Positions 7,917 to 15,062 of a DNA stretch of 17,695 nt are shown here, one piece after another; position 1 is the stretch's first letter, and every line of letters starts with the position of its first letter. Location of the stretch: positions 1 to 17,695 of the forward strand of contig JAUZOB010000028.1 of assembly GCA_030706665.1 (NCBI GenBank), written 5' to 3'. The notes under the pieces are model-generated. The model saw only the letters and a list, made by a program, of their open reading frames with translations. It did no database searches and was not told where the DNA came from. The translations under genes and the position numbers were made by a program. Source of the stretch: Bacteroidota bacterium. Lineage in GTDB: Bacteria; Bacteroidota; Bacteroidia; Bacteroidales; Prolixibacteraceae.

Positions 7917-8075
7917 AAAGAGGTTGATCCATAATACGCCTCATGCCTTGTCATAAGTGTAAGTTCAGAAAAATTTCTCAACTAAAAGCATTATTAGCAA
8001 TAAATAAAATTGAAAAAAGTAGTTCCCCATAGACTTCCCTCTTCAATTCTATCTGCATTATAAATCAACCTCTTT
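7917..8075. repeat. 12-bp inverted repeat flanking the fucI-DUF6786 gap
   Basis: AAAGAGGTTGAT (7917-7928) and ATCAACCTCTTT (8064-8075) are perfect complements separated by 135 bases. In the minus-strand transcript the first arm lies 7 bases after the fucI stop, and the second ends 13 bases before the chosen start of the DUF6786-like gene. The pair could fold into a large intercistronic hairpin, or mark the ends of a small non-coding element. I see no flanking target duplication and no transposase. Confidence 0.5.
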
Positions 8076-8082
8076 TCAGAAA

Positions 8083-9867
8083 TTAACTCCGGCCATAAGC
8101 AGGTCCGTAATTTTTACAAGCCATATAATCAGAACCTTCTTTATCCATTCCGAAAGCATCCCATGCACTTGGACGGAAAATCTTATCTTCAGCAACATTG
8201 TGCATGCAAACAGGAATTCTTAGCATTGAAGCAAGTGTAATCAAGTCTGCTCCGATATGACCATAAGAAATAGCACCATGATTTGCACCCCATTTTGCCA
8301 TTACTGAATATACATCGACAAAAGCACCTTTCCCGGTGAGTCTTGGTGCGAACCATGTGGTAGGCCAAGTCGGGTCAGTTCTGCGATCAAGAACAGTGTG
8401 AATATCTTCCGGCAGATCAATGGTCCATCCTTCTGCAATCTGAAGAACCGGTCCAAGTCCCTTGACCAGATTCACCCTTACCATCGTTACAGGCATTTCT
8501 GCTTCTGTCTTGAATTGAGAAGAGAAACCGCCGCCACGGAAATATTCATGATTAGCAGCACACCATTGGGTATGGTCAAGACAATTCTTTGACTCTTCTT
8601 CCGAAATCTCCCAGAAAGGTTTCATAGCCCCCACGCCGTTTGACTGCTGCTGTCCGGTAGCATCCAGACAAGTAGCACCTGAATTGATAAGGTGAATTAT
8701 CCCGTCTTTTGCCTTTCCGCTCAGATCTTTCCCTGTTACGCGTTTTACTGCTTCAGGACTCCAAAACGTCCTAACATCCGAGAAAATCTGTGCGGTACAG
8801 GTAAGAAGATGACCAAATAGCATCGCAACTCCATTCAGGCTGTCATTTTCTGTGGCAAGTACAAAAGCCTGCCGAATACCATTCCAGTCGAAAGATGAAT
8901 TCAATATAGCTTCCATGAAATCGCCATTCGGATAATAATCGGTCCATTGACGTTGTCCCTGGAAACCGGCAAGAAGTGCATTATGTCCGTTTGACTCTTC
9001 TCCGAAACCCAATTCTTTCAAACGAGGGTTTCCAACCATTAAGTCACGCGCAATCAATGCCATTTTGACGACAGTCTCCCACTCCCAGTCATATCTTTCA
9101 CGATCTCTTTTATTATGAGGTTTGTTTAAGTCTTCGCCTTCCGGACAATTAGCCTTAACCCAAGCCAACGCTTTTTCAAATTCTTCAGGATCATATATTT
9201 TTTCATCCATTCGGCGAAGAAATTCAGTCATATCGACTGACTCATTTCTCATTCCTAAGTAGTCTTGAAAGAAATCAGGATTAACCACCGAACCGGCAAT
9301 TCCCATTGAAGTAGAGCCAAGAGAAAGATATGATTTTCCACGCATCTGAGCCATCGCTAATCCGGCTTTTGCAAAACGCAGGATCTTTTCTTTTACATCT
9401 TCAGGAATTGTTGTATCATCAGCATCCTGAACATCACGACCATAAATACCGAAGGTCGGAAGTCCTTTTTGAGAATATCCGGCTAATGCAGCAGCAAGAT
9501 AAACAGCCCCCGGACGTTCGGTTCCGTTAAAACCCCAAACAGCTTTTGGGATCGAAGGGTTTGAATCCATCACTTCAGTCCCGTAACACCAACAAGGTGA
9601 AACAGTCAATGAAACCCCTACTCCTTCGCGTTCAAACTTATCTGCACACATAGCAGCTTCCGCCACTCCTCCGATACATCGATCAGCAATTACACATTCC
9701 ACTTTTTCTCCACTCGGGAATCTTAAATTCTCTTCAATCAGTTTAGCTGCAGAACGTGCCATATTCATGGTCTGTTCTTCTAACGACTCGCGTACACCTC
9801 TTTCTCGTCCGTCAATAACAGGACGAATCCCAATTTTGGGTAGCCTTCCAATTAATCTGAATGTCAT
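8083..9867 (-). CDS. fucI: L-fucose isomerase
   Basis: This 594-residue enzyme (E. coli: 591) matches L-fucose isomerase from end to end. Matching stretches include KIGIRPVIDGRERGVRESLE, WGFNGTERPGAVYLAAALA, IYGRDVQDADDTTIP, FRGGGFSS and WPTTWFAPRLTGKG. It converts L-fucose to L-fuculose in the cytoplasm and often also accepts D-arabinose. The manganese ligands of the E. coli enzyme (E337, D361, H528) correspond to E340 in VLATENDSLNG, D364 in FSDVRTFW and H530 in WGANHG. All are present, so the enzyme should be active. It is the first gene of the minus-strand fucose block, about 180 bases ahead of the DUF6786-like gene. The upstream region shows no canonical -7 box but has an 8-bp inverted repeat that could be an operator. 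The leader is AT-rich without a Shine-Dalgarno sequence, as usual in this phylum. Fuculokinase and aldolase genes are not adjacent. Confidence 0.97.
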   Translation of the reverse strand: MTFRLIGRLPKIGIRPVIDGRERGVRESLEEQTMNMARSAAKLIEENLRFPSGEKVECVIADRCIGGVAEAAMCADKFEREGVGVSLTVSPCWCYGTEVMDSNPSIPKAVWGFNGTERPGAVYLAAALAGYSQKGLPTFGIYGRDVQDADDTTIPEDVKEKILRFAKAGLAMAQMRGKSYLSLGSTSMGIAGSVVNPDFFQDYLGMRNESVDMTEFLRRMDEKIYDPEEFEKALAWVKANCPEGEDLNKPHNKRDRERYDWEWETVVKMALIARDLMVGNPRLKELGFGEESNGHNALLAGFQGQRQWTDYYPNGDFMEAILNSSFDWNGIRQAFVLATENDSLNGVAMLFGHLLTCTAQIFSDVRTFWSPEAVKRVTGKDLSGKAKDGIIHLINSGATCLDATGQQQSNGVGAMKPFWEISEEESKNCLDHTQWCAANHEYFRGGGFSSQFKTEAEMPVTMVRVNLVKGLGPVLQIAEGWTIDLPEDIHTVLDRRTDPTWPTTWFAPRLTGKGAFVDVYSVMAKWGANHGAISYGHIGADLITLASMLRIPVCMHNVAEDKIFRPSAWDAFGMDKEGSDYMACKNYGPAYGRS

Positions 9868-9905
9868 AAAATATCGTATTTAGTTAGTAAAACTCATTAT
9901 TTTGC

Positions 9906-9951
9906 ACAATCTCCATCCTGTACTGTGCTGTTTGTAAATTTAAGAGATTGT
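9906..9951 (-). promoter_or_regulatory. Candidate operator upstream of fucI
   Basis: ACAATCTC (9906-9913) and GAGATTGT (9944-9951) form a perfect 8-bp inverted repeat with a 30-base spacer, 39-84 bases upstream of the fucI start. Its position suits a regulator site, and the GntR-type regulator in the same block is the obvious candidate. There is no direct evidence of binding. Confidence 0.25.
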
Positions 9952-10023
9952 TATTAAATTCGAAAGAATATCTTAAGAATATTTTATAGTAGAATGTTAA
10001 TTTTTCAAGGAGAGGGAAAGAGT

Positions 10024-10037
10024 GCCTTTTAAAAGGC
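10024..10037 (-). terminator. Palindrome just past the ftcD stop, possible weak terminator
   Basis: GCCTTTTAAAAGGC is a perfect 14-base palindrome, 12 bases beyond the ftcD stop. On the minus strand it is followed by a pyrimidine-rich stretch (ACTCTTTCCCTCTCC) rather than a pure T run. The usable stem is only about five pairs, so it is a weak terminator at best, though its position fits. Confidence 0.35.
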
Positions 10038-10048
10038 TATGGATAAAG

Positions 10049-11734
10049 CTAATTTCTAATCTTTGAATTAACTATTCCCAATATTTCATTCTCAGCAAGT
10101 ATTGCATCTTTATAAATTTCATCGGCCTCAGAAATTGCGATTGAAGCAAATTCCTTATCATCGCAAGAAGAAGCGTTAATTTTTACATTCAGGAAAGCAC
10201 CTGCGACAGCCGTGCGAGCACATAAAGCTCCTACTCCGGCATCAGTGACCGAATTGGGATTTCCAAACTCAACCATGGCTTTAATAACCTTCATCGAATT
10301 CAGTGCTTCTTGCATTACCTGCAGCGGGACCTCAATAGCAACACGTGTGGCATCCTGAATTGCCTTTTTACGGTTCCTTTTATCCTCTTCAGAGTCTTTT
10401 GGTAAATCGAAAGCAGCCATGATCTGATTAAATGCATTCGTATCTTCATCTACCAGACGAAGCAACGTTTCATAATGAAGTTTCCCTTTCTCTGCCCATT
10501 CGGAGAATTCTTCCCAACGGTCGTCCCATCCTCGTTTATGCGAAGAAAGATTCGCAACCATTGTTGCAAGCGAAGCTCCTAACGCGCCCACATAAGCCGA
10601 AACAGATCCTCCACCGGGAGCCGGAGACTCAGAAGATGTCTCTTCAGCAAATGATTTACAAGTCAAATCAATAAGCCGCTCATCCTGCTCCTCCATGATA
10701 TATTCGATGATCTTCTTTTTGGGATCAAACGGGGCGAACTCACCTAAACCCAAAGACCGAACAGCAATTTTAAGAATTTCATCATCTGGAATTCCAACAG
10801 AACGTTTCTGCTTTCGCAGAAAATACTTCCCGGCATCAAGCATTGATTGAAGCGGGACAACCCCAACCAATTCAGATCCGGTAACCCTGATTCCCCGCTC
10901 TTCAGCTTTCTTACAAACTTCTTCAAATGCAATATGCATCGGCGTCACGGTAATATCAGTCAAATTCATTGAAATCTGAGCGACTCCGTATTCTTTGAGA
11001 TACCAGCCGATTGCACGTGTCTTTTTAAGGGTTCCGGGAATTCTGACGGGTTCTCCGTTTTCATCTTTTACAATCTTACCGGTAATCGGGTCACCCTCTC
11101 TCATTACCCTTCCGGCTTCACGCACGTCAAAAGCAATTGCATTCGCCCTTCGGGTAGAAGTTGTATTCAGATTTACATTGTAAGCAATTAGAAAATTTCT
11201 GGCACCAATAGCAATGGCACCCGATTTCTGATTAAACACAGCAGGACCAAAATCCGGTTTCCATTCGGGTTTCGTAAGTTTATCTTTCAATCCCTCATAC
11301 TCCCCAGAACGGCAATAGGCCAGGCTTTTTCTTTCTTCAGTTGAAGCTGCATATTCATAACAATACACAGGAATATTCAATTCCTCTCCGACTCGCTTTG
11401 CCAGTCTGTGAGCATACACAACAACTTCTTCCATTGAAATATTAGAGACAGGCACAAATGGGCAAACATCGGTAGCGCCAAAGCGAGGATGCTCCCCATG
11501 ATGCTTGCTCATATCGATTAATTCAGCAGCTTTTTTTATACTTTGAAACGCAGCTTCGACAACATCATCAGGCTCACCGACAAATGTAACCACAGTCCGA
11601 TTGGTTGCTTTCCCGGGATCTACATCCAACAAACGCACTTCCGGTATTGCTTCAATAGTATCTGTAATCTGTCTGATGACTTCCGAATCATTCCCCTCAG
11701 AGAAGTTGGGTACACATTCTATGATACGTTTCAT
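10049..11734 (-). CDS. ftcD: Bifunctional glutamate formimidoyltransferase / formimino-THF cyclodeaminase
   Basis: This 561-residue enzyme is a fusion like mammalian FTCD. Residues 1 to about 330 are the formiminotransferase. They open RIIECVPNFSEG and contain GEHPRFGATDVCPFVPVS, with the catalytic-type histidine at 82 (H82 also in the mammalian enzyme). Residues about 350-555 are the cyclodeaminase, with SPAPGGGSVSAYVGALGASL around 370-389. The first half moves the formimino group of N-formimino-glutamate to tetrahydrofolate, releasing glutamate. The second half deaminates the product to methenyl-THF and ammonia. This is the last stage of the histidine pathway that goes through formiminoglutamate. 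It begins 11 bases after the hutI stop, so the two are surely one operon. Some Bacteroidota encode the two halves as separate genes; here the join is continuous with no frameshift. Confidence 0.95.
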   Translation of the reverse strand: MKRIIECVPNFSEGNDSEVIRQITDTIEAIPEVRLLDVDPGKATNRTVVTFVGEPDDVVEAAFQSIKKAAELIDMSKHHGEHPRFGATDVCPFVPVSNISMEEVVVYAHRLAKRVGEELNIPVYCYEYAASTEERKSLAYCRSGEYEGLKDKLTKPEWKPDFGPAVFNQKSGAIAIGARNFLIAYNVNLNTTSTRRANAIAFDVREAGRVMREGDPITGKIVKDENGEPVRIPGTLKKTRAIGWYLKEYGVAQISMNLTDITVTPMHIAFEEVCKKAEERGIRVTGSELVGVVPLQSMLDAGKYFLRKQKRSVGIPDDEILKIAVRSLGLGEFAPFDPKKKIIEYIMEEQDERLIDLTCKSFAEETSSESPAPGGGSVSAYVGALGASLATMVANLSSHKRGWDDRWEEFSEWAEKGKLHYETLLRLVDEDTNAFNQIMAAFDLPKDSEEDKRNRKKAIQDATRVAIEVPLQVMQEALNSMKVIKAMVEFGNPNSVTDAGVGALCARTAVAGAFLNVKINASSCDDKEFASIAISEADEIYKDAILAENEILGIVNSKIRN

Positions 11735-11745
11735 AATTACACTGT

Positions 11746-12999
11746 TTAATGAATTTCGCCATTTAGAATTGTAATTTCAATAAGGTCAGAACCAAAAGCA
11801 TATGGAAAATACTCATAGCCCGGGATTGGTCTGGTTATAAAAACGTTTGCCACCTTACCGACAGCAATCGTACCATGAGTACTACTCAGTCCCATAGCAT
11901 AAGCCGAATTGATGGTAGTAGCATTAATCACCTCTTCCGGCAACATTTTATATTTAATACAACCAAGCGATTGTACAAATTTCATATTCCCTGATGGAGA
12001 AGATCCCGGATTAAAATCAGAAGCTAACGCTACCGGGAGGCCAGCGTCAATCATTTTTCGCACCGGAGCTAACGGTAAACTAAGGAAGAAAGAAGCCCCC
12101 GGCAAAACCGTTGGCATCGTTTCCGTATTCTTTAAACAGTCAATATCTTTATCATCCATATAATCCAAATGGTCAACAGAAAGAGCATTGTATTTTACTC
12201 CAACCGGAACGCCTCCGGACATGCTCAGTTCATTCGCATGAATCTTCGGTCTCATTCCATATTTCATACCGGCCATCAGAATCCGATCAGTATCTTCGAC
12301 TGAGAAAAATCCCTTCTCACAAAATACATCAATAAAATCAGCAAGCTCTTCAGACGCCACAACCGGAATCATTTCATTAATAATCAGGTCTACATACTCC
12401 GATGGATTTTCTTTGTATTGTGCAGGAATGGCATGTGCGCCTAAAAAGGTCGAACGAATTGTCAGATCCGACTCCTTCTTTAATCGCTTGATAACTCTTA
12501 GAATCTTGATCTCATCTTCAGGCGAAAGGCCATAACCGCTTTTGATTTCAACGGCACCGGTACCCAAACGTGAAATCTCATTAATTCGGATCATGGTCTG
12601 ATCAAAAAGTTCTTCTTCAGAGGTCTGATGGAGTCTTTGAGCAGAATTTAATATTCCGCCTCCTCTTTGTGCGATCTCTTCATAAGACATACCTTTAATT
12701 TTATCGACAAATTCCATTTCCCGACTTCCGGCATATACGATATGCGTATGAGAATCGCAGAAACTGGGGAACACAAGTTTTCCTGTACAATCGATAACGA
12801 ATCTGTCATCTTGTGCATCCAGTAAGTGGTCCGGAATTTCATGCATTTTCCCGAACCCCTGAATAACCCCATTCGCAATATGAAGATAAGCATCAGCAAT
12901 TAGCGGAAGATGCAACATATCTTTCCCTGCTCTATACTCCACCGGTTGTTGATCTTCAATCTGAACCAGTTGTCTGATATTCAATAACAGTATTTCCAT
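11746..12999 (-). CDS. hutI: Imidazolonepropionase
   Basis: This 417-residue metal-dependent amidohydrolase opens the imidazolone ring of imidazolone-propionate to give N-formimino-L-glutamate, the substrate of the adjacent ftcD product. The expected ligands are present. CDSHTHIVYAGSREMEF carries H84 and H86, IHANEL carries H254, VDHLDY carries H277, and ALASDFNPGSSPSGNM carries D328. GTGAVEIKSGYGL (146-158) and FLGAHAIP (185-192) are further signature stretches of HutI. The length is normal for the family and no defect is seen. It is the first gene of a two-gene unit. Upstream is about 590 bases without a gene, so histidase and urocanase must be encoded elsewhere. I found no convincing -7 box in the first 100 bases upstream. 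Confidence 0.96.
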   Translation of the reverse strand: MEILLLNIRQLVQIEDQQPVEYRAGKDMLHLPLIADAYLHIANGVIQGFGKMHEIPDHLLDAQDDRFVIDCTGKLVFPSFCDSHTHIVYAGSREMEFVDKIKGMSYEEIAQRGGGILNSAQRLHQTSEEELFDQTMIRINEISRLGTGAVEIKSGYGLSPEDEIKILRVIKRLKKESDLTIRSTFLGAHAIPAQYKENPSEYVDLIINEMIPVVASEELADFIDVFCEKGFFSVEDTDRILMAGMKYGMRPKIHANELSMSGGVPVGVKYNALSVDHLDYMDDKDIDCLKNTETMPTVLPGASFFLSLPLAPVRKMIDAGLPVALASDFNPGSSPSGNMKFVQSLGCIKYKMLPEEVINATTINSAYAMGLSSTHGTIAVGKVANVFITRPIPGYEYFPYAFGSDLIEITILNGEIH

Positions 13000-13524
13000 A
13001 TCAAGGTTATCTAAGATTTATGCAACTAATATAAAAAAATAAAGTTCTATTCCTTCTATGTTCTTTAATAGGTTTTAGAGAATCAATACTTCTATTTTGT
13101 ATCTAAATTCGACTTTTCATTACGATCTTTTAAATGTTTTAAAGATTATAATAATATCCTCCGGCTTTTTATCACATCTATAGCATTCACTCTTTTTTAT
13201 ATAAATTACGATTGGGTCAAGTTTACTCCTTTTTTGTACTTCGTGATCCCATCGTGCAAACTGACAACCATACAGAAAAAGATAATTCTGATATAATGAA
13301 ACGATGAAAGGGTGAATTATATTATTCCGGAATTTGCTCTTAACATTCTACGACCTGCTTATTCTCGATAGATCTGAGATGAATGAATCTCAATTATTAA
13401 GTTAATGTTAGAAACAGAGCCAAAGGAGAAAATCATTAAAAACAAGAACCAATTGATTTTTTGCAATTTGCATCAAAAGAGCAAGGAAAGTAAATAGTAG
13501 TAAGAAAATATTTAAATCAACTAA
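13000..13524. other. Gene-free AT-rich intergenic region between hutI and the ferredoxin gene
   Basis: Only very short open frames occur on either strand and none looks like a protein. This stretch must contain the hutI promoter on its left, and the ferredoxin promoter lies just to its right. A small perfect inverted repeat, TGAGAT / ATCTCA, lies at 13375-13392 with a 6-base loop. No tRNA, hairpin terminator with a T run, or recognisable element was found. It may be decayed coding DNA, like the LamG fragment further right, but no family could be read. Confidence 0.6.
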
Positions 13525-13554
13525 TTTGATTTTATTTCAAACTTCTTACATTTG
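13525..13554 (+). promoter_or_regulatory. Bacteroidota-type promoter of the ferredoxin gene
   Basis: TTTG at 13525-13528 and TACATTTG at 13547-13554 are 18 bases apart. This matches the primary sigma factor pattern TTTG-N19ish-TAnnTTTG with an exact -7 box. Transcription would start near 13560, about 35 bases before the ferredoxin ATG. Confidence 0.7.
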
Positions 13555-13594
13555 TGAGGTAAACAAATAAAATTTCAATCTAAATTATTACGTT

Positions 13595-13765
13595 ATGGCT
13601 TACAAAATTTCTGAAGATTGCATTGCATGCGGAACTTGTATCGACGAATGTCCTGTAGAAGCTATCTCTGAAGGTGATATCTATAAAATTAATCCGGATC
13701 TTTGCACAGATTGCGGATCTTGTGCAGATGTTTGCCCTGTTGAAGCAATCCATCCTGCAGAATAG
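13595..13765 (+). CDS. Small 2[4Fe-4S] ferredoxin
   Basis: This 56-residue protein is a bacterial (clostridial-type) ferredoxin. The first cluster motif is C9-x2-C12-x2-C15-x3-C19-P and the second is C37-x2-C40-x2-C43-x3-C47-P. All eight cysteines are present and each set is followed by proline, as needed for two [4Fe-4S] clusters. The two halves show the usual internal duplication (CPVEAIS / CPVEAIH). It is a soluble low-potential electron carrier, in anaerobes typically serving pyruvate:ferredoxin oxidoreductase, hydrogenase or Rnf-type partners; none of these is in the window. The gene is a single unit with a well-matched promoter 40 bases upstream and a strong terminator 19 bases after the stop. 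The copy looks intact. Confidence 0.97.
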   Translation: MAYKISEDCIACGTCIDECPVEAISEGDIYKINPDLCTDCGSCADVCPVEAIHPAE

Positions 13766-13783
13766 TTTTTATCAGAATAATGG

Positions 13784-13822
13784 AAAAAGAAGCCGTTCAA
13801 TAAATGAGCGGCTTCTTTTTTT
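13784..13822 (+). terminator. Strong intrinsic terminator of the ferredoxin gene
   Basis: The 12-bp arms AAAAAGAAGCCG (13784-13795) and CGGCTTCTTTTT (13809-13820) pair perfectly. The stem extends by TTC/GAG with one G-U pair and is followed by a run of seven T (13816-13822). The leading A tract would let it work weakly on the other strand too. Confidence 0.9.
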
Positions 13823-13844
13823 ATAGTTCCAGCCCAATACTCTT

Positions 13845-14050
13845 CTACTGAACAGCCTTTTCAAGTTCCTCTTTCGGAAGGGTTCTGTTATATACTTTCA
13901 AATCATCAAGCAATATCCATCTCTTGAAAAAGCCAGTTCCCCTGATTCTTTATCTTTCAAAAAAACTGTTGCATTCGGAGAGCTAAACAATATTGATCCC
14001 GGCTTCATTAGTCTGAATCGTTTGGCAAAAGTCTGTTTTGAAATCGAACA
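13845..14050 (-). pseudogene. Decayed C-terminal fragment of a LamG/concanavalin-like domain protein
   Basis: On the minus strand, codons 13979 down to 13848 read TVFLKDKESGELAF, then WILLDDLKVYNRTL and PKEELEKAVQ, before a stop at 13845-13847. The 'ILLDDLKVYNR(T/P)L...E(E/I)' ending is the typical last strand of LamG-like jelly-roll domains (PF13385 type) in secreted Bacteroidota proteins. In that frame a stop occurs at 13983-13985. Shifting by two bases at 13980-13981 restores a sensible frame (RFRLMKPGSILFS joined to SPNATVF), open up to a stop at 14051-14053. The break sits in a CTCTCT tract, so a two-base repeat expansion is the likely cause. No start codon or upstream body remains; the FKBP promoter lies beyond. 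This is a relic about 66 codons long, with no expected function. Confidence 0.7.
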
Positions 14051-14094
14051 TCACATTTTTTACTTCTAATCATATTAATTTCATAAACCAAGCG

Positions 14095-14125
14095 TTTGGA
14101 TTAATCGCTATTTTGTTTACATTTC
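14095..14125 (+). promoter_or_regulatory. Bacteroidota-type promoter of the FKBP gene
   Basis: TTTG at 14095-14098 and TACATTTC at 14118-14125 are 19 bases apart, a near-perfect match to TTTG-N19-TAnnTTTG with one mismatch at the last base. It lies about 36 bases before the ATG at 14161. This supports that start over the in-frame TTG at 14038, which would lie upstream of the promoter. Confidence 0.65.
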
Positions 14126-14160
14126 GGACTCAAAAATTAAAACAAATTGAATTGTCGAAT

Positions 14161-15009
14161 ATGAAGAAAATCTTTATCTATTCACTGGCATTATTGTTCG
14201 TAGGAACAACTGCATTTGCTCAGAAATCCAAGAAAGCAGCAAAGCAACAACCAGTTGAAGTAAAAACAGTAGAAGCTCCTGTTTTTAAAACTTTTGAGGA
14301 CAGTGTATCATATGCTTATGGAACTCTTATGGGAGCAGACATGCAGAAAAACGGAGTTAACTTCGATGCAGATATCCTGGCTAAAGGAATGAAAGAAGCA
14401 ACTTCTCCAAACAAACTTATTACTGAAGAAAAAGCACGCGAACTGATGACTCGTTTTCAACAGAAAATGCAGGCAAAAATGCAAGCTGAGCGTGATACAG
14501 TTGCAAAGAAAAATCTGGCAGCAGGAAATAAATTCCTGGCAGAAAATAAAGCAAAACCCGGTATTATCACAACAGCAAGCGGGTTACAGTATGAAATCGT
14601 TAAAAAGGGTGATGAAAAAGGCGCTCTTGCCAAATTAACAGACGAAGTAACTGTCAACTACGAAGGGAAGCTTCTTGACGGTACCGTATTCGATTCTTCA
14701 TACAAACGTGGCGAACCTGTGACATTCCCATTAAACGGAGTAATTCCCGGATGGCAGGAAGCAGTTCAGTTAATGAGAGCAGGCGACACTTTCAATTTCT
14801 ACATCCCTGCAAATCTTGCATATGGAGAAAAAGGCGCAGGTAAAGAAATTGCACCAAACCAAGTATTGATCTTTAAGATTGAATTAATCAGTGCAAAAGA
14901 TGCACCTAAACCAGAAGCAGCACCAGCCCTACAAGCTCCTACAGCACCAACCAAACAAGCTGTAAAAGCAAAAGCTCCTGTTAAAAAAGCAGCAGCAACT
15001 AAGAAATAA
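14161..15009 (+). CDS. Secreted FKBP-type peptidyl-prolyl cis-trans isomerase
   Basis: This 282-residue protein has a clear signal peptide (MKKIFIYSLALLFVGTTAFA, cleavage before Q21). Residues about 43-125 match the FKBP N-terminal dimerisation domain, including DSVSYAYGTLMGADMQKNG. Residues about 162-245 are the FKBP catalytic domain, with VTVNYEGKLLDGTVFDSS, PGWQEAVQLMRAGDTFNFYI and LAYGEKGAG. This is the Mip/FkpA-type layout. It should catalyse proline isomerisation and assist folding in the periplasm. The last 35 or so residues form a low-complexity tail rich in Ala, Lys and Pro (APTAPTKQAVKAKAPVKKAA), probably disordered. I set the start at 14161 because the signal peptide begins there and the promoter at 14095-14125 lies inside the longer frame. 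It is a single-gene unit ending in a bidirectional terminator. Confidence 0.95.
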   Translation: MKKIFIYSLALLFVGTTAFAQKSKKAAKQQPVEVKTVEAPVFKTFEDSVSYAYGTLMGADMQKNGVNFDADILAKGMKEATSPNKLITEEKARELMTRFQQKMQAKMQAERDTVAKKNLAAGNKFLAENKAKPGIITTASGLQYEIVKKGDEKGALAKLTDEVTVNYEGKLLDGTVFDSSYKRGEPVTFPLNGVIPGWQEAVQLMRAGDTFNFYIPANLAYGEKGAGKEIAPNQVLIFKIELISAKDAPKPEAAPALQAPTAPTKQAVKAKAPVKKAAATKK

Positions 15010-15062
15010 TTGGTTCTGTCAGATATTGACTAATTGAGTCAATAGTTATATTACAATATAGC

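Noticed and set aside
7910..7917. Minus-strand TATTTTTG as a -7 box for the DUF6786-like gene
   Set aside because: It lies only 6 bases before the chosen ATG and has no -33 partner, so a start site would fall at or after the start codon.
7904..7981. Longer start (TTG at 7981 or ATG at 7954) for the DUF6786-like protein
   Set aside because: Either would put 17-26 polar and mixed residues ahead of a well-formed signal peptide that begins at the ATG at 7903.
7978..8058. 26-residue minus-strand frame between fucI and the DUF6786-like gene as a separate gene
   Set aside because: It has a purine-rich stretch before its ATG, but it is too short to judge, has no recognisable family and could be chance. 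I keep it only as part of the inverted-repeat finding.
13218..13240. GGGTCAAGTTTACTCC-like stretch as a possible insertion-sequence end
   Set aside because: There is no matching inverted end, no target duplication and no transposase remnant nearby, and I cannot tie it to a known element.
13139..13593. Possible small RNA or riboswitch in the hutI-ferredoxin gap
   Set aside because: Only short weak inverted repeats are present and none has a terminator-like T run; I cannot recognise any known RNA family.
14038..14160. 41-residue N-terminal extension of the FKBP protein from a TTG at 14038
   Set aside because: The extension would contain the promoter boxes and would hide the signal peptide that begins at 14161.
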